From positions 1,115,001 to 1,179,000 of the forward strand of contig NZ_WBSL01000001.1 in the NCBI RefSeq assembly GCF_009377345.1: a stretch of DNA of 64,000 bases. The letters run 5' to 3'. The first letter of the stretch is position 1. Each line of letters begins with the position of its first letter. This document shows positions 54,390-64,000 of this stretch, piece by piece. The stretch comes from Deinococcus terrestris (GTDB lineage: Bacteria > Deinococcota > Deinococci > Deinococcales > Deinococcaceae). Made by a program: the position numbers and the translations under genes. The notes beneath the pieces were generated by a model. The model saw only the letters and a list, made by a program, of their open reading frames with translations, was not told the origin of the DNA and searched no databases.

Positions 54390-56261
54390 ATGAAGACGCA
54401 CACCCGTCCCACTCCCCTGTCCGCCGCCCTCCTGCTGACGCTGCTGCTCGCGGCGTGCGGAGGGCCGACCCGCCCGGCCGGAACCCCGGTCACCAGCCTC
54501 GCTGACAGCGGCCCCGGCAGCCTGCGCGAGGTGCTGGCCGCCGCCGGGGACGGCGATACCCTGCGCTTCACGGCGGGCGGAACGGTGACCCTTTCCAGCC
54601 CCGTGACCATCGACAAGGACGTGACGATTCTGGCCGGGGAGGTGACCCTGGACGCGGCCGGAAGGGGCCGGGTGCTGGAGGTGGCTCCCGGCACCGAGGT
54701 GACGATGCGGGGCGGAACGCTGCGGGGTGGGGTTGGGCAACCCGTCGAGATTCCGGTCACGACCAGTCAGGCCCTCTCCCGGGCCACCTGGGGCGGCAAC
54801 CTGCTGAACGGAGGCACGCTGACGCTGGACGGGACCACGGTCACCGGCGGCCGGGCCATGAATGGCGGCGGGATCTACAACGCGCCGGGCGCCACCCTGA
54901 CCCTCCGGAACGTCACCATGACCGCGAACGAGGCGTTTATTCCCAATCCGGACATCGCCAGCGAGAGCACTGGTTCGGGCGGGGCCATCGCCAACCGGGG
55001 CACGCTGACCATCGAGAGCGGAACCTTTCAGGGCAACGTGGCCTTCTACACGGGCGGGGTCCTGCGGCATACGGACGGCACCCTGACGGTGCAGGGGGGC
55101 CTCTTTGAGAACAACTCCTGCACCTTCGCGGAAGTGGCAGACGGCAGCCGGGGTTGTGCGGGCGGAGCGATGCTGCTGTCGGCGGGGACAGTCATCGGGG
55201 GCGGGACGTTCCGGGGCAACAGTGCCACCAACGCGGGCGGCGCCCTGTTCGTTTCCAGGTCTGCTGTCACGATCAGTGGAGGCACCTTTGAGGGCAACCG
55301 CGCGACCGGGGCCGTCAACAGCAGCGGTGGGGCCATCTACAGCACCGGGAATCTGACGCTCAGCGCCGGGACATTCAGGGGAAACGCCGCGCTCTATGGC
55401 GGAGCACTGCGCAGTTCCGGCAGCAGCACGCTGACGATGACTGGCGGCAGCTTCACCGGAAACGCGGCCGGAGCCACTGGCGGCGCTGTCAACTTCTACG
55501 GGACCGGCCGCATTTCCGGTGGCGTGATCGAGAACAACGCGGCACAGAGCGGCGGCGGTGGCCTCCAACTCTACTCGGGAGCGGGCCAGAAGACCTCGCT
55601 GACCATCGAGGGCGGGGCTGTGGTTCGTGGCAACACCGCGCAGTACGGCGGCGGAATCGGAGTCGGCAGCGCCGAGGCAGGCGGCACCACCCTGGAGGTC
55701 AGGGGCGGAACCCTCAGCGGGAACTCTGCTCAGCGCGGAGGGGGGCTGGACATTGGCCACTCCGCCATCCTGAATCTCTCGGGCGGCACCATCAGCGGCA
55801 ATCAGGCCACCGTGACGGGCGGCGGCATCGTCATTGGCGGCGCGGTGACCATGACGGGCGGGACCATCAGCGGCAACTCCACGGTCAGTCAGGAGGGGCA
55901 CGAGGGCGGCGGAGGGGTGCGTCTGTACGCCGGGGCGAAGATGACCGCCAGCGGCGGCACCATCAGCGGCAACAAGGCCCGCTGGGGCGCCGGAGTCGTG
56001 ATTGACGGCCCTTACCAGACCTCCCCCACCGCCGAGTTCCTCCTGACTGGCGCGGACGTCAGCGGCAACCAGCTGACCGATCCCAGCAACGTGGGCGGGG
56101 GCTTTTTCAACGGCGGCAGGCTGACTGTGACCTCCGGCCGCGTGACCGGGAATGCGGCCACCCGCAACGGCGGCGGCGTGTTCAACCGCAAAGACGCTGC
56201 CTATATCCAGACGGGCGGCACCGTCAGCGGCAATACACCCGACAACGTCTTCAACGAATAA
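54390..56261 (+). CDS. Right-handed beta-helix lipoprotein
   Basis: 623 residues. The lipobox is LLLAACGGP at residues 16-24. The rest is made of about 14 imperfect beta-helix turns of 20-30 residues, each ending in a GN step: GGTFRGNSATNAGGALFVSR, GGTFEGNRATGAVNSSGGAI, GGTISGNQATVTGGGIVIGG and so on. This pattern is shared with polymorphic outer-membrane proteins, autotransporter passengers and pectate-lyase folds. There is no C-terminal barrel, so it is anchored only by the lipid. No catalytic site is recognisable; adhesion or polysaccharide binding is a guess. ATG 54390 follows GGAGGG, 82 bases after the upstream gene. Confidence 0.8.
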   Translation: MKTHTRPTPLSAALLLTLLLAACGGPTRPAGTPVTSLADSGPGSLREVLAAAGDGDTLRFTAGGTVTLSSPVTIDKDVTILAGEVTLDAAGRGRVLEVAPGTEVTMRGGTLRGGVGQPVEIPVTTSQALSRATWGGNLLNGGTLTLDGTTVTGGRAMNGGGIYNAPGATLTLRNVTMTANEAFIPNPDIASESTGSGGAIANRGTLTIESGTFQGNVAFYTGGVLRHTDGTLTVQGGLFENNSCTFAEVADGSRGCAGGAMLLSAGTVIGGGTFRGNSATNAGGALFVSRSAVTISGGTFEGNRATGAVNSSGGAIYSTGNLTLSAGTFRGNAALYGGALRSSGSSTLTMTGGSFTGNAAGATGGAVNFYGTGRISGGVIENNAAQSGGGGLQLYSGAGQKTSLTIEGGAVVRGNTAQYGGGIGVGSAEAGGTTLEVRGGTLSGNSAQRGGGLDIGHSAILNLSGGTISGNQATVTGGGIVIGGAVTMTGGTISGNSTVSQEGHEGGGGVRLYAGAKMTASGGTISGNKARWGAGVVIDGPYQTSPTAEFLLTGADVSGNQLTDPSNVGGGFFNGGRLTVTSGRVTGNAATRNGGGVFNRKDAAYIQTGGTVSGNTPDNVFNE

Positions 56262-56412
56262 CGCCTCCCCACGTTTGGCCCACGTCCTTTCACCCTCTCG
56301 TTCCCCCAGGAGGTGCACTCCCCCAGTTTCTCAATCTCTCCTGGCCGCGCTGCCCCCGTCCGTCCCCTCCTGCCCGGCGCCCCATGTCCGCCGATCAGAA
56401 AGGACCCCCGCC

Positions 56413-56775
56413 ATGCGCACCCCCCTCTCCAAGGCCCTGCTGCTCGCTGCCCTCCTCGCCCCGGCCGTTGCCCCGGCCCAGGCCGCCCGCGTCTATTTCC
56501 TGAACGACCACGCGCAGAGCGGCCTGGTCGACGTGTATGTCAACGGCAGGCTGCTGTTCGACAACATGTTCCCGGCCTTCCCCACGATGTTCGGGCATGA
56601 CCTCGCGCCTGGCAAGCACACCTTCGTGGTGACGGCCTCCAACGTGCCGCCCGGCCCGGCCAACCTGCTGGAGACGGAGCTGGATATCGCGCAGTGGGGA
56701 GAGTACACCCTGAAGTTGTCGGGAGGCACGGACCTGAACTTCCCGGCCCTGGCCCTCGCGCTGAGCCGGCGGTAG
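56413..56775 (+). CDS. Small exported protein, DUF4397-like
   Basis: A 120-residue protein with a signal peptide (residues 1-24, APAQA-ARV). VYFLNDHAQSGLVDVYVNGR, LAPGKHTFVVTASN and WGEYTLKLSG resemble the first beta-sandwich of DUF4397 proteins (VDVYVNG core). It is a single short domain, and the binding partner is unknown. ATG 56413 follows AGAAAGGA. It is third in the exported-protein cluster. Confidence 0.7.
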   Translation: MRTPLSKALLLAALLAPAVAPAQAARVYFLNDHAQSGLVDVYVNGRLLFDNMFPAFPTMFGHDLAPGKHTFVVTASNVPPGPANLLETELDIAQWGEYTLKLSGGTDLNFPALALALSRR

Positions 56776-56863
56776 ACCCGCACCGCCGGAGGCCCGCGCC
56801 CACGTCCCACAGCGGCGCGGCCTCCGGTTGCCCTCTGGTCTTCCCCCCGCCAAGGAGCCTGCC

Positions 56864-57469
56864 ATGACCCACCGCCAATGGCTTTTCCCCTGGGCCTGCC
56901 TGCTGCTCGCCGCCTGCGCCCCCGCCGCCGTCCCCGTGGGGGACCCCATCGTCCTGAGTGCCGAACAGGTGCGGGGGCTGTGCGCGGGGAATCCCCGGGT
57001 GGGCGACCAGGGGCTGCTGCTGTGGGGGCCGAGCGAGGAGGAAACCTCTCTGCCCGGTCCCTACGACGTGACCTGCCCGGACGTGACGCTGACGCACTCG
57101 GGGACCGAGGTCACCGTGCGGGCCGCGACGCTGGGCGACGCACTGGCCCGCTTTACCGAGGACGCCTTCCTGCTGGCCTACTACGCCGACCTGCGGGTGA
57201 GATTGCCTGAACCCGGCGTGGTGAGCGCCGACTCCCCGGCCGAGTTGCCGGAAAACCTGCAAGGAGAGATCGCGGGGATTGACGTGACGGTCACCCCGCA
57301 GGGCGGGGCCCCCCAGCTCCTACTCCGGGCCGGGAAGGTCACGCCCCTGCGCGTTGACTCGGCCCTGCCGCTGACGGTGCAGACCAAGACCAGCCGCACG
57401 GTCAACCCCTGGCCAACGGTGGTGCTTGACCCCCAGGCCGGAACGGTGCGGGCCACGCTGGGGCGTTAG
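56864..57469 (+). CDS. Hypothetical lipoprotein
   Basis: 201 residues with a lipobox (LLLAACAPA, about residues 14-22). The mature part has two more cysteines (GLCAGN, VTCPDV) that could form a disulfide, and is otherwise beta-rich (VTLTHSGTEVTVRAATLGDA and GIDVTVTPQGGAPQLLLRAG). I recognise no family. ATG 56864 (AAGGAG upstream) is preferred to the in-frame ATG at 56828. It is last in the run of four exported-protein genes, all on the plus strand. Confidence 0.7.
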   Translation: MTHRQWLFPWACLLLAACAPAAVPVGDPIVLSAEQVRGLCAGNPRVGDQGLLLWGPSEEETSLPGPYDVTCPDVTLTHSGTEVTVRAATLGDALARFTEDAFLLAYYADLRVRLPEPGVVSADSPAELPENLQGEIAGIDVTVTPQGGAPQLLLRAGKVTPLRVDSALPLTVQTKTSRTVNPWPTVVLDPQAGTVRATLGR

Positions 57470-57479
57470 CCCCTCACCC

Positions 57480-58673
57480 TCAGCCCGCCTGCGTTACCGC
57501 CAGCACCTTGAAGCCCCCCTCGCGCCGCAGCTCGCGCACCGGGCCGAGGGTGCCCATCGCCGCCTCGTAGGGCAGGGGCTCATTGGCAACGAGGAAGAGG
57601 GTCCCGCCGGGAGTGAGGCGCCGCCCCGCCGCCGCGATGAACTCGCGGGCCACGTCCAGCACCACCCCGCGCCCGACGTGAAAGGGCGGGTTGGTGAGAA
57701 CCAGATCGAAGGTGCGCTCGCCCAGCCCTGCGTCCACGTCGCTGTGCAGCACCTCGCCCGGCAGTCCGTTGGCGGCCAGGGTCGCTTCGGCACTCCGCAC
57801 GCTCTGGAGGTCGCCGTCGGCCAGGGTCACGGCCGCGCCGCGCCGCGCCGCCCACGCCCCAATCAGGCCAGTCCCGCAGCCCAGGTCCAGCACACGCCGC
57901 CCTGTCAAGCCCATGTCGTCCAGCGCGTTCAGCAGCAGGGCCGTGGCCTTGTCGGGCTTCGCGGCGCTGAAGACGCCTGGCAGGCCGACGACGCGCAGGC
58001 CGTCCAGCTCGTAGCCCTCAAGGTCGGGATAGGCGGGCGTGGGGCCGGGGCGGCGCACCATCCGGGCCACCCGCATGCCGCCGTCGCGGGCGATGGTTTC
58101 ACCCGTGCCAAACGCATTTCCGGCCGCCCGCACGTAGCGGTCGTAACCCTTGTCGCGGTCCCCGGCGAGGTAGAGGGTGCCGCCGAGGGGCGTGCAGGCG
58201 TGCGCCCAGGCCACCTGCGCGAGCGCGTAGGCGTTGCCCCGGTCCCCGGCCAGCACCAGGGCCACGGTGCGGGGGCGCTCGGGCCAGCGCTCCCGCAGGT
58301 CGTCACCGGGGACGGCGGGGTGGGAATCCACCCCGGCTTCCCGCAGCGCCGCGAGCGCCGGGGCCGACCCCTCCACCGCCCGCAGGGTCACGCCGGGCAG
58401 CGACCCCAGCAGCCCGCCCATCGCCGTGAGGTCCAGCACGTCGCCGCGCACCCGGTCCTTGCGCATCGTCTGCGCGAGCAGCGCCTGCGCGTCGTCCACC
58501 CCCGGAAAGCCGCGCACGCCAGGTTTGGTCAGGGCGCGGAGGCCATCGAGCCGGGGCGGCAGGGTAGCCGGGCGCACGTCGAAATAGCTCCCGGCCTCGG
58601 CCTGCGGGGGGAGTTCGGCAGGGGGGCGGGCCGGGCGGGAGAGGCGGACTTTGGACTTGGGCTTGCGGGTCAC
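57480..58673 (-). CDS. Class I SAM methyltransferase, RsmC/RlmG-like
   Basis: 397 residues, a two-domain protein. The C-terminal domain has the SAM-binding motif RRVLDLGCGTGLIGAWAARR, the acidic VTLADGD, and the catalytic LVLTNPPFHVGRG (NPPF is typical of N2-guanine methyltransferases acting on rRNA). The N-terminal half is a degenerate methyltransferase-like domain, as in RsmC and RlmG. The exact rRNA target is not known. The GTG at 58673 is leaderless (TAGCTT 6 bases before). Divergent from rnhB. Confidence 0.85.
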   Translation of the reverse strand: MTRKPKSKVRLSRPARPPAELPPQAEAGSYFDVRPATLPPRLDGLRALTKPGVRGFPGVDDAQALLAQTMRKDRVRGDVLDLTAMGGLLGSLPGVTLRAVEGSAPALAALREAGVDSHPAVPGDDLRERWPERPRTVALVLAGDRGNAYALAQVAWAHACTPLGGTLYLAGDRDKGYDRYVRAAGNAFGTGETIARDGGMRVARMVRRPGPTPAYPDLEGYELDGLRVVGLPGVFSAAKPDKATALLLNALDDMGLTGRRVLDLGCGTGLIGAWAARRGAAVTLADGDLQSVRSAEATLAANGLPGEVLHSDVDAGLGERTFDLVLTNPPFHVGRGVVLDVAREFIAAAGRRLTPGGTLFLVANEPLPYEAAMGTLGPVRELRREGGFKVLAVTQAG

Positions 58674-58679
58674 GGCTAG

Positions 58680-58685
58680 AAGCTA
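58680..58685 (-). promoter_or_regulatory. -10 element, leaderless promoter of methyltransferase gene
   Basis: TAGCTT on the minus strand. It is part of AGCTATCAG, the inverted partner of CTGATAGCT at 58741. Confidence 0.5.
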
Positions 58686-58744
58686 TCAGCCGTCCGCTCC
58701 CGGAAACCGGGGCGTCCTGCCGAAAGCCGAGAGCTGACCCCTGA

Positions 58745-58750
58745 TAGCTT
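58745..58750 (+). promoter_or_regulatory. -10 element, leaderless promoter of rnhB
   Basis: TAGCTT, 7 bases before the ATG at 58758. Confidence 0.5.
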
Positions 58751-58757
58751 TTTCCCC

Positions 58758-59390
58758 ATGCCCTCCGTCACCCCCGACTGGTCTTTCGAGCGCGAGCACT
58801 GGCGGCGCGGCTACTTCCGGGTGGCCGGGGTGGACGAGGCGGGCCGGGGCGCGTGGGCCGGGCCGGTCACGGTGGCGGCGGTGATCCTGCCCGGCTCGGC
58901 GCAGGAGTATCCCTTCCGGGACTCCAAGCAGCTCTCGGCAACCCAGCGGGAGGCGTTCGCGGCAGAGGTCCGGCGGGTGGCCGTGGCCTGGGCGGTCGAG
59001 CACGCCTGGCCCGACGAGATCGAGCGGCTGAACATCCTGGGGGCCACCCACGCGGCGGCGGCGCGGGCACTCGCGCGGCTGAACCCCGCGCCGCAGGCCC
59101 TGGTGACCGACTACCTGCGCCTGCGCACGCCCCTCCCGCTGCTGGCCCCCCCGAAGGCCGACGCCCTGAGCTACTCGGTCGCCGCCGCCAGCCTGCTTGC
59201 CAAGACCGAGCGCGACCGGGTGATGACCGAACTCGACCGCGAGCATCCCGGCTACGGCTTCGCGGCCCACAAGGGCTACGGCGCCCCCGCCCACCGCGCG
59301 GCGCTGGAACGGCTGGGGGTCAGCCCGGTGCATCGGCGGGGATACGCGCCCATTGCCCGGCTGCTTCAGGCGGGCCTCTTCAACGACTGA
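58758..59390 (+). CDS. rnhB: Ribonuclease HII
   Basis: A 210-residue enzyme that cuts the RNA strand at ribonucleotides in DNA and at RNA/DNA hybrids. RVAGVDEAGRGAWAGPVTVA carries the first catalytic Asp-Glu (residues 26-27), FRDSKQLSATQREAF the next block, ADALSYSVAAASLLAKTERD the last acidic residue, and GYGFAAHKGYGAPAHRAAL the C-terminal motif. Leaderless start. Its 3' end overlaps the convergent membrane-protein gene by 11 bases. Confidence 0.95.
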   Translation: MPSVTPDWSFEREHWRRGYFRVAGVDEAGRGAWAGPVTVAAVILPGSAQEYPFRDSKQLSATQREAFAAEVRRVAVAWAVEHAWPDEIERLNILGATHAAAARALARLNPAPQALVTDYLRLRTPLPLLAPPKADALSYSVAAASLLAKTERDRVMTELDREHPGYGFAAHKGYGAPAHRAALERLGVSPVHRRGYAPIARLLQAGLFND

Positions 59391-59736
59391 CGAGCCAGGC
59401 CAGCCCGAAACACAACCCGGCGGCGAGCAGGCTGACGGTCAGGGCGGCGAGCGGCCAGTGGATGCGCTCGGTGGCCTGACCCAGGCGGCCCCGGTGGAAG
59501 GAGGTCGCCTCCTGGGAGTCGGAGGCCCCCATCGCAAACGACCCCGCCAGCACGCACAGCAGCGTGCCCGCCCCGTTCAGACCCAGCCGCACCCCCTCCC
59601 AGCCGGGCTGGATCAGGAAGTGGCCGACCAGGGCGGCGGCGAGGGCGACTCCCAGCCCGATCAGGAGGCCGTGGCCCAGCAACCCGCGCAGGGCGTCCCA
59701 GCGGGACTCGGTGAGGCCATCGGGAGCAGGGCTCAT
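59380..59736 (-). CDS. Small hypothetical membrane protein
   Basis: 118 residues with three hydrophobic helices (about 22-42, 55-70 and 93-115), separated by a loop with ASDSQEATSFHRGR. No family recognised. ATG 59736 has only a weak GA-rich SD. The gene converges on rnhB and overlaps its end by 11 bases, which supports a real stop-to-stop arrangement rather than a chance ORF only weakly. Confidence 0.6.
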   Translation of the reverse strand: MSPAPDGLTESRWDALRGLLGHGLLIGLGVALAAALVGHFLIQPGWEGVRLGLNGAGTLLCVLAGSFAMGASDSQEATSFHRGRLGQATERIHWPLAALTVSLLAAGLCFGLAWLVSR

Positions 59737-59930
59737 GGCTTCATCTCAGCATGGGCGGGGGGCCGGGGCAAGCCGAGTTGTCGCCCAGCATGCAGAGTCA
59801 GGCGGCCGGGCAGGTCACAGTGACGGGCAGACACGGGCGGGGCACGGTCACCCGGCAGCGGGCCGGGGGCGGGAGTCACGCCGGAACCGCAGCGGGGGCG
59901 CGGGCCGAAGTCCCCCGAGGGAGGGCCACC

Positions 59931-60143
59931 ATGTCGAGCCGCAACCTTGCCCAACTCCTGACGCTGGCGGGCGCCGCCTCTATCCTGGGGTCCATCGCGA
60001 TCTGGGCCACGCGCGGCGGCGCGGGTACCACGCCCGAGGAACGTGCCCACGGCGAGCGCTTCGGCATCTTCGTGGGGCTGTGGGCGCCCACCTTCTTCAT
60101 CCTGGCGAACCGCTACAACGCAAACGCCCTGCGCGAGGAGTAG
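59931..60143 (+). CDS. Small hypothetical membrane protein, 70 aa
   Basis: 70 residues. Two hydrophobic helices (about 7-24 and 45-58) with a charged loop (TTPEERAHGERFG) between, ending RYNANALREE. It has a strong SD (GGGAGG before ATG 59931); an upstream in-frame start at 59751 would be without a signal. No family recognised. It converges on the GNAT gene at 60150, 6 bases away. Confidence 0.65.
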   Translation: MSSRNLAQLLTLAGAASILGSIAIWATRGGAGTTPEERAHGERFGIFVGLWAPTFFILANRYNANALREE

Positions 60144-60149
60144 GCCCGC

Positions 60150-60977
60150 CTAACCCCCCGCTGGGGGCCGTTCCAGTCCGGTCTGAAGCTCGCTGGGGCG
60201 AAAGCCCACGCGTTCGTAGAGCCGCTGGGCGTGGTACTCAGGGTCAGCGACGATCACCAGGGTCTGCGCCCGGAGATGGTGCCGCGCCCACTCGCCCGCG
60301 AAGTGCACGAGGTGACCTGCCAGGCCGCGCGACCGCTGCGCCGGGTGGGTTTCCACATTCTGGTACCGGATGACCCCTCCACCCGCGTCGTACACGCCCA
60401 GGCCTGCTGCCATCCGGCCGTCCGCGAATGCGCCCAGGCAGGCGCCGTGCCCGGCCTCCTGCGCCCGGCGCAGGCCCGCGAGGCGCCCGGCGGAAAAGAG
60501 GCGGTAGCCCTCCGCCTCCAGCGGGTCCGGGTCGGCGGCGTTCACGGCAACGCGCAGCTCCAGCGCGGCGTCCCAGTCGGCGTCCGTCTCCAGGGGGCGC
60601 AGGGCCACGCCCGCGAGCAGGGGGCGGTCCGGCGCGGTCGTGGCCGGGGTGGTGAGCACCGTGTCGCGGGTCAGGCGAAACCCGGCGGCCTCGAACTCCC
60701 CGGCGGCCCCGGCCTCCCCATCGGTGATGTCCAGCCCGAAAGTCACGTGACTGGCGCCAGGGTGCGCCTCCCGGAAGCGGGCCAGCCACAGCTCCAGGCT
60801 GCCGGGCGCGGGCGGCGCGTGCAGCAGCAGGAAGTTGCCCCACCAGAAGGTCAGGTTGTCCGGCGTACGAATGACCGTGTACTCGTCCCGGTCCTCGACC
60901 TGTGCCCCGGCCTGCACCCGCAGGGCGAGGTCGGTGCGGAAGCCCAGAGCGCGGGGCGTGCGGAAGGAGGGGGTCAT
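60150..60977 (-). CDS. GNAT-family N-acetyltransferase
   Basis: 275 residues. The C-terminal GNAT domain has AAGLGVYDAGGGVIRYQNVE (strand 4) and ETHPAQRSRGLAGHLVHFAG (acetyl-CoA loop, variant R-S-R-G-L-A), then QRLYERVGFRPSE. The N-terminal 130 residues (FWWGNFLLLHAPPAPGSLE and HVTFGLDITDG) look like a second, diverged GNAT half. Substrate unknown. ATG 60977 lies 7 bases from TAGGCT. Convergent with the 70-aa gene. Confidence 0.82.
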   Translation of the reverse strand: MTPSFRTPRALGFRTDLALRVQAGAQVEDRDEYTVIRTPDNLTFWWGNFLLLHAPPAPGSLELWLARFREAHPGASHVTFGLDITDGEAGAAGEFEAAGFRLTRDTVLTTPATTAPDRPLLAGVALRPLETDADWDAALELRVAVNAADPDPLEAEGYRLFSAGRLAGLRRAQEAGHGACLGAFADGRMAAGLGVYDAGGGVIRYQNVETHPAQRSRGLAGHLVHFAGEWARHHLRAQTLVIVADPEYHAQRLYERVGFRPSELQTGLERPPAGG

Positions 60978-60984
60978 GCCAGGC

Positions 60985-60990
60985 AGCCTA
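60985..60990 (-). promoter_or_regulatory. -10 element, leaderless promoter of GNAT gene
   Basis: TAGGCT on the minus strand, 7 bases before the ATG. Confidence 0.5.
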
Positions 60991-61031
60991 AGCGCAGGCG
61001 CCCCCGCCCGGCATCCGCCGAAGAGCGGAGG

Positions 61032-62372
61032 CTAGCAGCCGTCGCTGCTGAACCCCTCGCACGGCTCCCGTGGGGTCCAGGGCATGTCCAGCGTCTTGCG
61101 GGCCAGGGCCAGCGCGAAGGCCGCCGCGTCCGTCACCCGCGCGGGTGAGAGGGTCCGGTCACTCGCCGCGTGGTAATTCTCGTCCACGCCCCGGTGGATA
61201 AAGGCCGTTCGCACGCCCCAGCCAATAAACGGCACGTGGTCGCTACTTCCCGTCACGCCGGAGGAGCGCCCGAAAGACTCGCGCTCGGGCGGGCTGTCCT
61301 CGAACAGGCGGATGCCGGGGCGCACCCTCTGCGCGATGGGCCGCAGCTCGGCGTGCGCGGCCACGCCCAGCGGTTCGGCGCCCACGCCCACCATGTCGAG
61401 GTTGATCATCGTGCGGGTCTGCCGCAGCAGGAAGCGGTGCGCGTTCACGAAGGTACGGCTGCCGTACAGCCCGTCTTCCTCCCCGTCGAACAGGACGAAC
61501 CACGTCTGCCCGGCCAGCGGGGTGCCCGCTACCCGCCGCGCCGCCTCCAGCACCGCCAGCACGCCGCTCGCGTTGTCGTTGGCGCCCGGCGAGGCGTTCA
61601 CGCTGTCGAGGTGCGCCCCGAGCACGATCTCGGGTTTTGCCTCCACCCGCGCCGCGATCAGGTTGGCGCCCGTGACCTCGCGCCGCTCCACGTTCGACAC
61701 GAGGTCAGCGTTCTCGCCTGCCTGTGCCCAGACCCGCTCGCCGTCCTCCGCGCCCACCCACACCAGCGGCAGCGGGGTGGCGGCGACGCGCTCCAGCCGC
61801 GCCAGGTCGCAGTCCTGCACCCAGACCAGCCCCAGCGCCCCCGCCTGGATCGCCCGGCCCACGATCTCGCCGCGCGAGAGGTCCCCGTCCTCCCAGTCCT
61901 GGCAGCGCAGCAGCGCGATCTGGCCGCGCAGGCCCCGCGCCTCCATTTCTTCGCGCGAGAGGCCGCCGGAAAGGGGCACCAGCCGCCCCGACTGCTCGCC
62001 GCCCCCGGCGCCGTAGAGGGCGCGAACGGGCACCCGCAGGTCCCCCACCGTCAGCGTGCCGCCGAGGTCGAAGGGCCGCTCCAGCGTGACGGGCTGGCGG
62101 GTGACGCGGTACCCCAGACCTTCCAGTTGCTCCTGCGTCCAGTCCAGCGCCTGCGCGTGGCCTGGCTCGCCCACCGGACGGGGGCCGAACGCCTGCAACT
62201 CGGTCCAGTCCCCAGCCACTGTGCGGGCCTGCGCCGCCGCCTGCACCGGGGGGTTCTGGGGGCGGGTGCCCAGGTAGGCGCCACCGCCCGCCACGCCCAG
62301 CACGGCGAGCAGCGGCAGCGCCCATTGCCACAGCGGGCGGGCCGGGCGGGTGGGGAGGGCGCGGCGGGGCAT
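61032..62372 (-). CDS. M28-family zinc aminopeptidase, membrane-anchored/exported
   Basis: 446 residues. An N-terminal helix (about 16-35) acts as signal or anchor. A PA-like insert domain follows (about 120-235), then the M28 peptidase core: [20 protein letters not shown] (His/Asp zinc ligands), [15 protein letters not shown] (catalytic Glu-Glu), INLDMVGVG (Asp) and [13 protein letters not shown] (last His). Family members are aminopeptidases of broad specificity. ATG 62372 was preferred to the in-frame start at 62426 because TACCCT lies 6 bases before it. The C-terminus ends with two cysteines (CEGFSSDGC). Confidence 0.88.
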   Translation of the reverse strand: MPRRALPTRPARPLWQWALPLLAVLGVAGGGAYLGTRPQNPPVQAAAQARTVAGDWTELQAFGPRPVGEPGHAQALDWTQEQLEGLGYRVTRQPVTLERPFDLGGTLTVGDLRVPVRALYGAGGGEQSGRLVPLSGGLSREEMEARGLRGQIALLRCQDWEDGDLSRGEIVGRAIQAGALGLVWVQDCDLARLERVAATPLPLVWVGAEDGERVWAQAGENADLVSNVERREVTGANLIAARVEAKPEIVLGAHLDSVNASPGANDNASGVLAVLEAARRVAGTPLAGQTWFVLFDGEEDGLYGSRTFVNAHRFLLRQTRTMINLDMVGVGAEPLGVAAHAELRPIAQRVRPGIRLFEDSPPERESFGRSSGVTGSSDHVPFIGWGVRTAFIHRGVDENYHAASDRTLSPARVTDAAAFALALARKTLDMPWTPREPCEGFSSDGC

Positions 62373-62378
62373 GGGGTC

Positions 62379-62384
62379 AGGGTA
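62379..62384 (-). promoter_or_regulatory. -10 element, leaderless promoter of M28 peptidase gene
   Basis: TACCCT on the minus strand, 6 bases before the ATG. Confidence 0.5.
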
Positions 62385-62461
62385 GCGGCTGGGAGGTGAG
62401 GACAGGCGCGAAAGTGCGGTCCTCATGTCTCAGCAGACAGAAGCGGGCGGGGGCGGTGCCG

Positions 62462-62467
62462 TACACT
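62462..62467 (+). promoter_or_regulatory. -10 element, leaderless promoter of lepA
   Basis: TACACT, 6 bases before the GTG at 62474. Confidence 0.55.
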
Positions 62468-62473
62468 GCCTGC

Positions 62474-64000
<1,527 letters not shown>

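Noticed and set aside
54780..56261. Regular repeats suggestive of a CRISPR-like array
   Set aside because: Units are in-frame, degenerate and coding (beta-helix turns); no identical 25-40 bp repeats with unique spacers, and no cas genes.
53928..56318. 796-codon minus-strand frame opposite the beta-helix gene
   Set aside because: Repeats only because the coding strand encodes a repeat protein; no start signals or family match.

Overview
This 64 kb window is high-G+C bacterial chromosome and almost certainly comes from a Deinococcus species. The gene content fits (folate-type TrmFO, DciA next to RecF, an RpoD with a long Ala/Pro/Lys tail, LptB beside a DUF3084 coiled-coil protein). So does the very common promoter layout, in which a TANNNT -10 hexamer sits 5-9 bases before the start codon with no Shine-Dalgarno (SD) site (leaderless mRNA). 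I could support 62 protein genes, two of them cut by the window edges, plus two gene remnants. I found no rRNA, tRNA, CRISPR array or complete insertion sequence.

Region 1 (1-8.4 kb) is the accessory part. A 5-gene block of lower G+C (1089-7347) carries a chaperone-usher pilus operon on the minus strand: major SCPU pilin, minor SCPU pilin, periplasmic chaperone, outer-membrane usher. A divergent 660-residue regulator has an AfsR/SARP-like winged helix joined to a degenerate STAND-type region. The block lies between two diverged direct copies of about 560 bp of a DUF2231/PAP2-phosphatase locus. The left flank holds an intact DUF2231 gene and a PAP2 remnant; the right flank holds a DUF2231 remnant and an intact PAP2 gene. 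That is the geometry expected from single-crossover (Campbell-type) integration of DNA from a related strain.

Region 2 (8.5-29 kb) is mostly core: ychF, murD-ftsW, trmFO, ydcF-mscS, mnmE, an amino-acid binding protein, two hypothetical or accessory families (DUF305, DUF4258), a MoxR/DUF58 operon with two DUF4129 paralogues, and rpoD. Region 3 (29.5-36 kb) is a maltose/trehalose-type sugar ABC operon with a clear promoter, a LacI-family-type operator and an attenuator-like terminator after the binding-protein gene, followed by DUF3084-lptB. Region 4 (36-50.4 kb) holds deoB, hisD, an ABC exporter, an MFS exporter, meaB, purM, a VTT membrane protein, a polyprenyl synthase, endonuclease V and an N-formylglutamate amidohydrolase. 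Region 5 (50.5-64 kb) has recF-dciA, a cluster of four exported proteins (family-5 binding lipoprotein, beta-helix lipoprotein, DUF4397-like protein, small lipoprotein), an RNA methyltransferase-like gene, rnhB, an M28 peptidase and the start of lepA.

Many genes are coupled by 4-base NTGA overlaps. I count two ATGA, four GTGA, one TTGA and two CTGA. The two CTGA cases and a third gene (endonuclease V) appear to start at CTG, because no ATG, GTG or TTG precedes the conserved N-terminus. The best candidates for something undescribed are the repeat-flanked pilus island with its unusual regulator, the CTG starts, a two-codon leaderless mini-ORF before the DUF4258 gene, and the exported-protein cluster.
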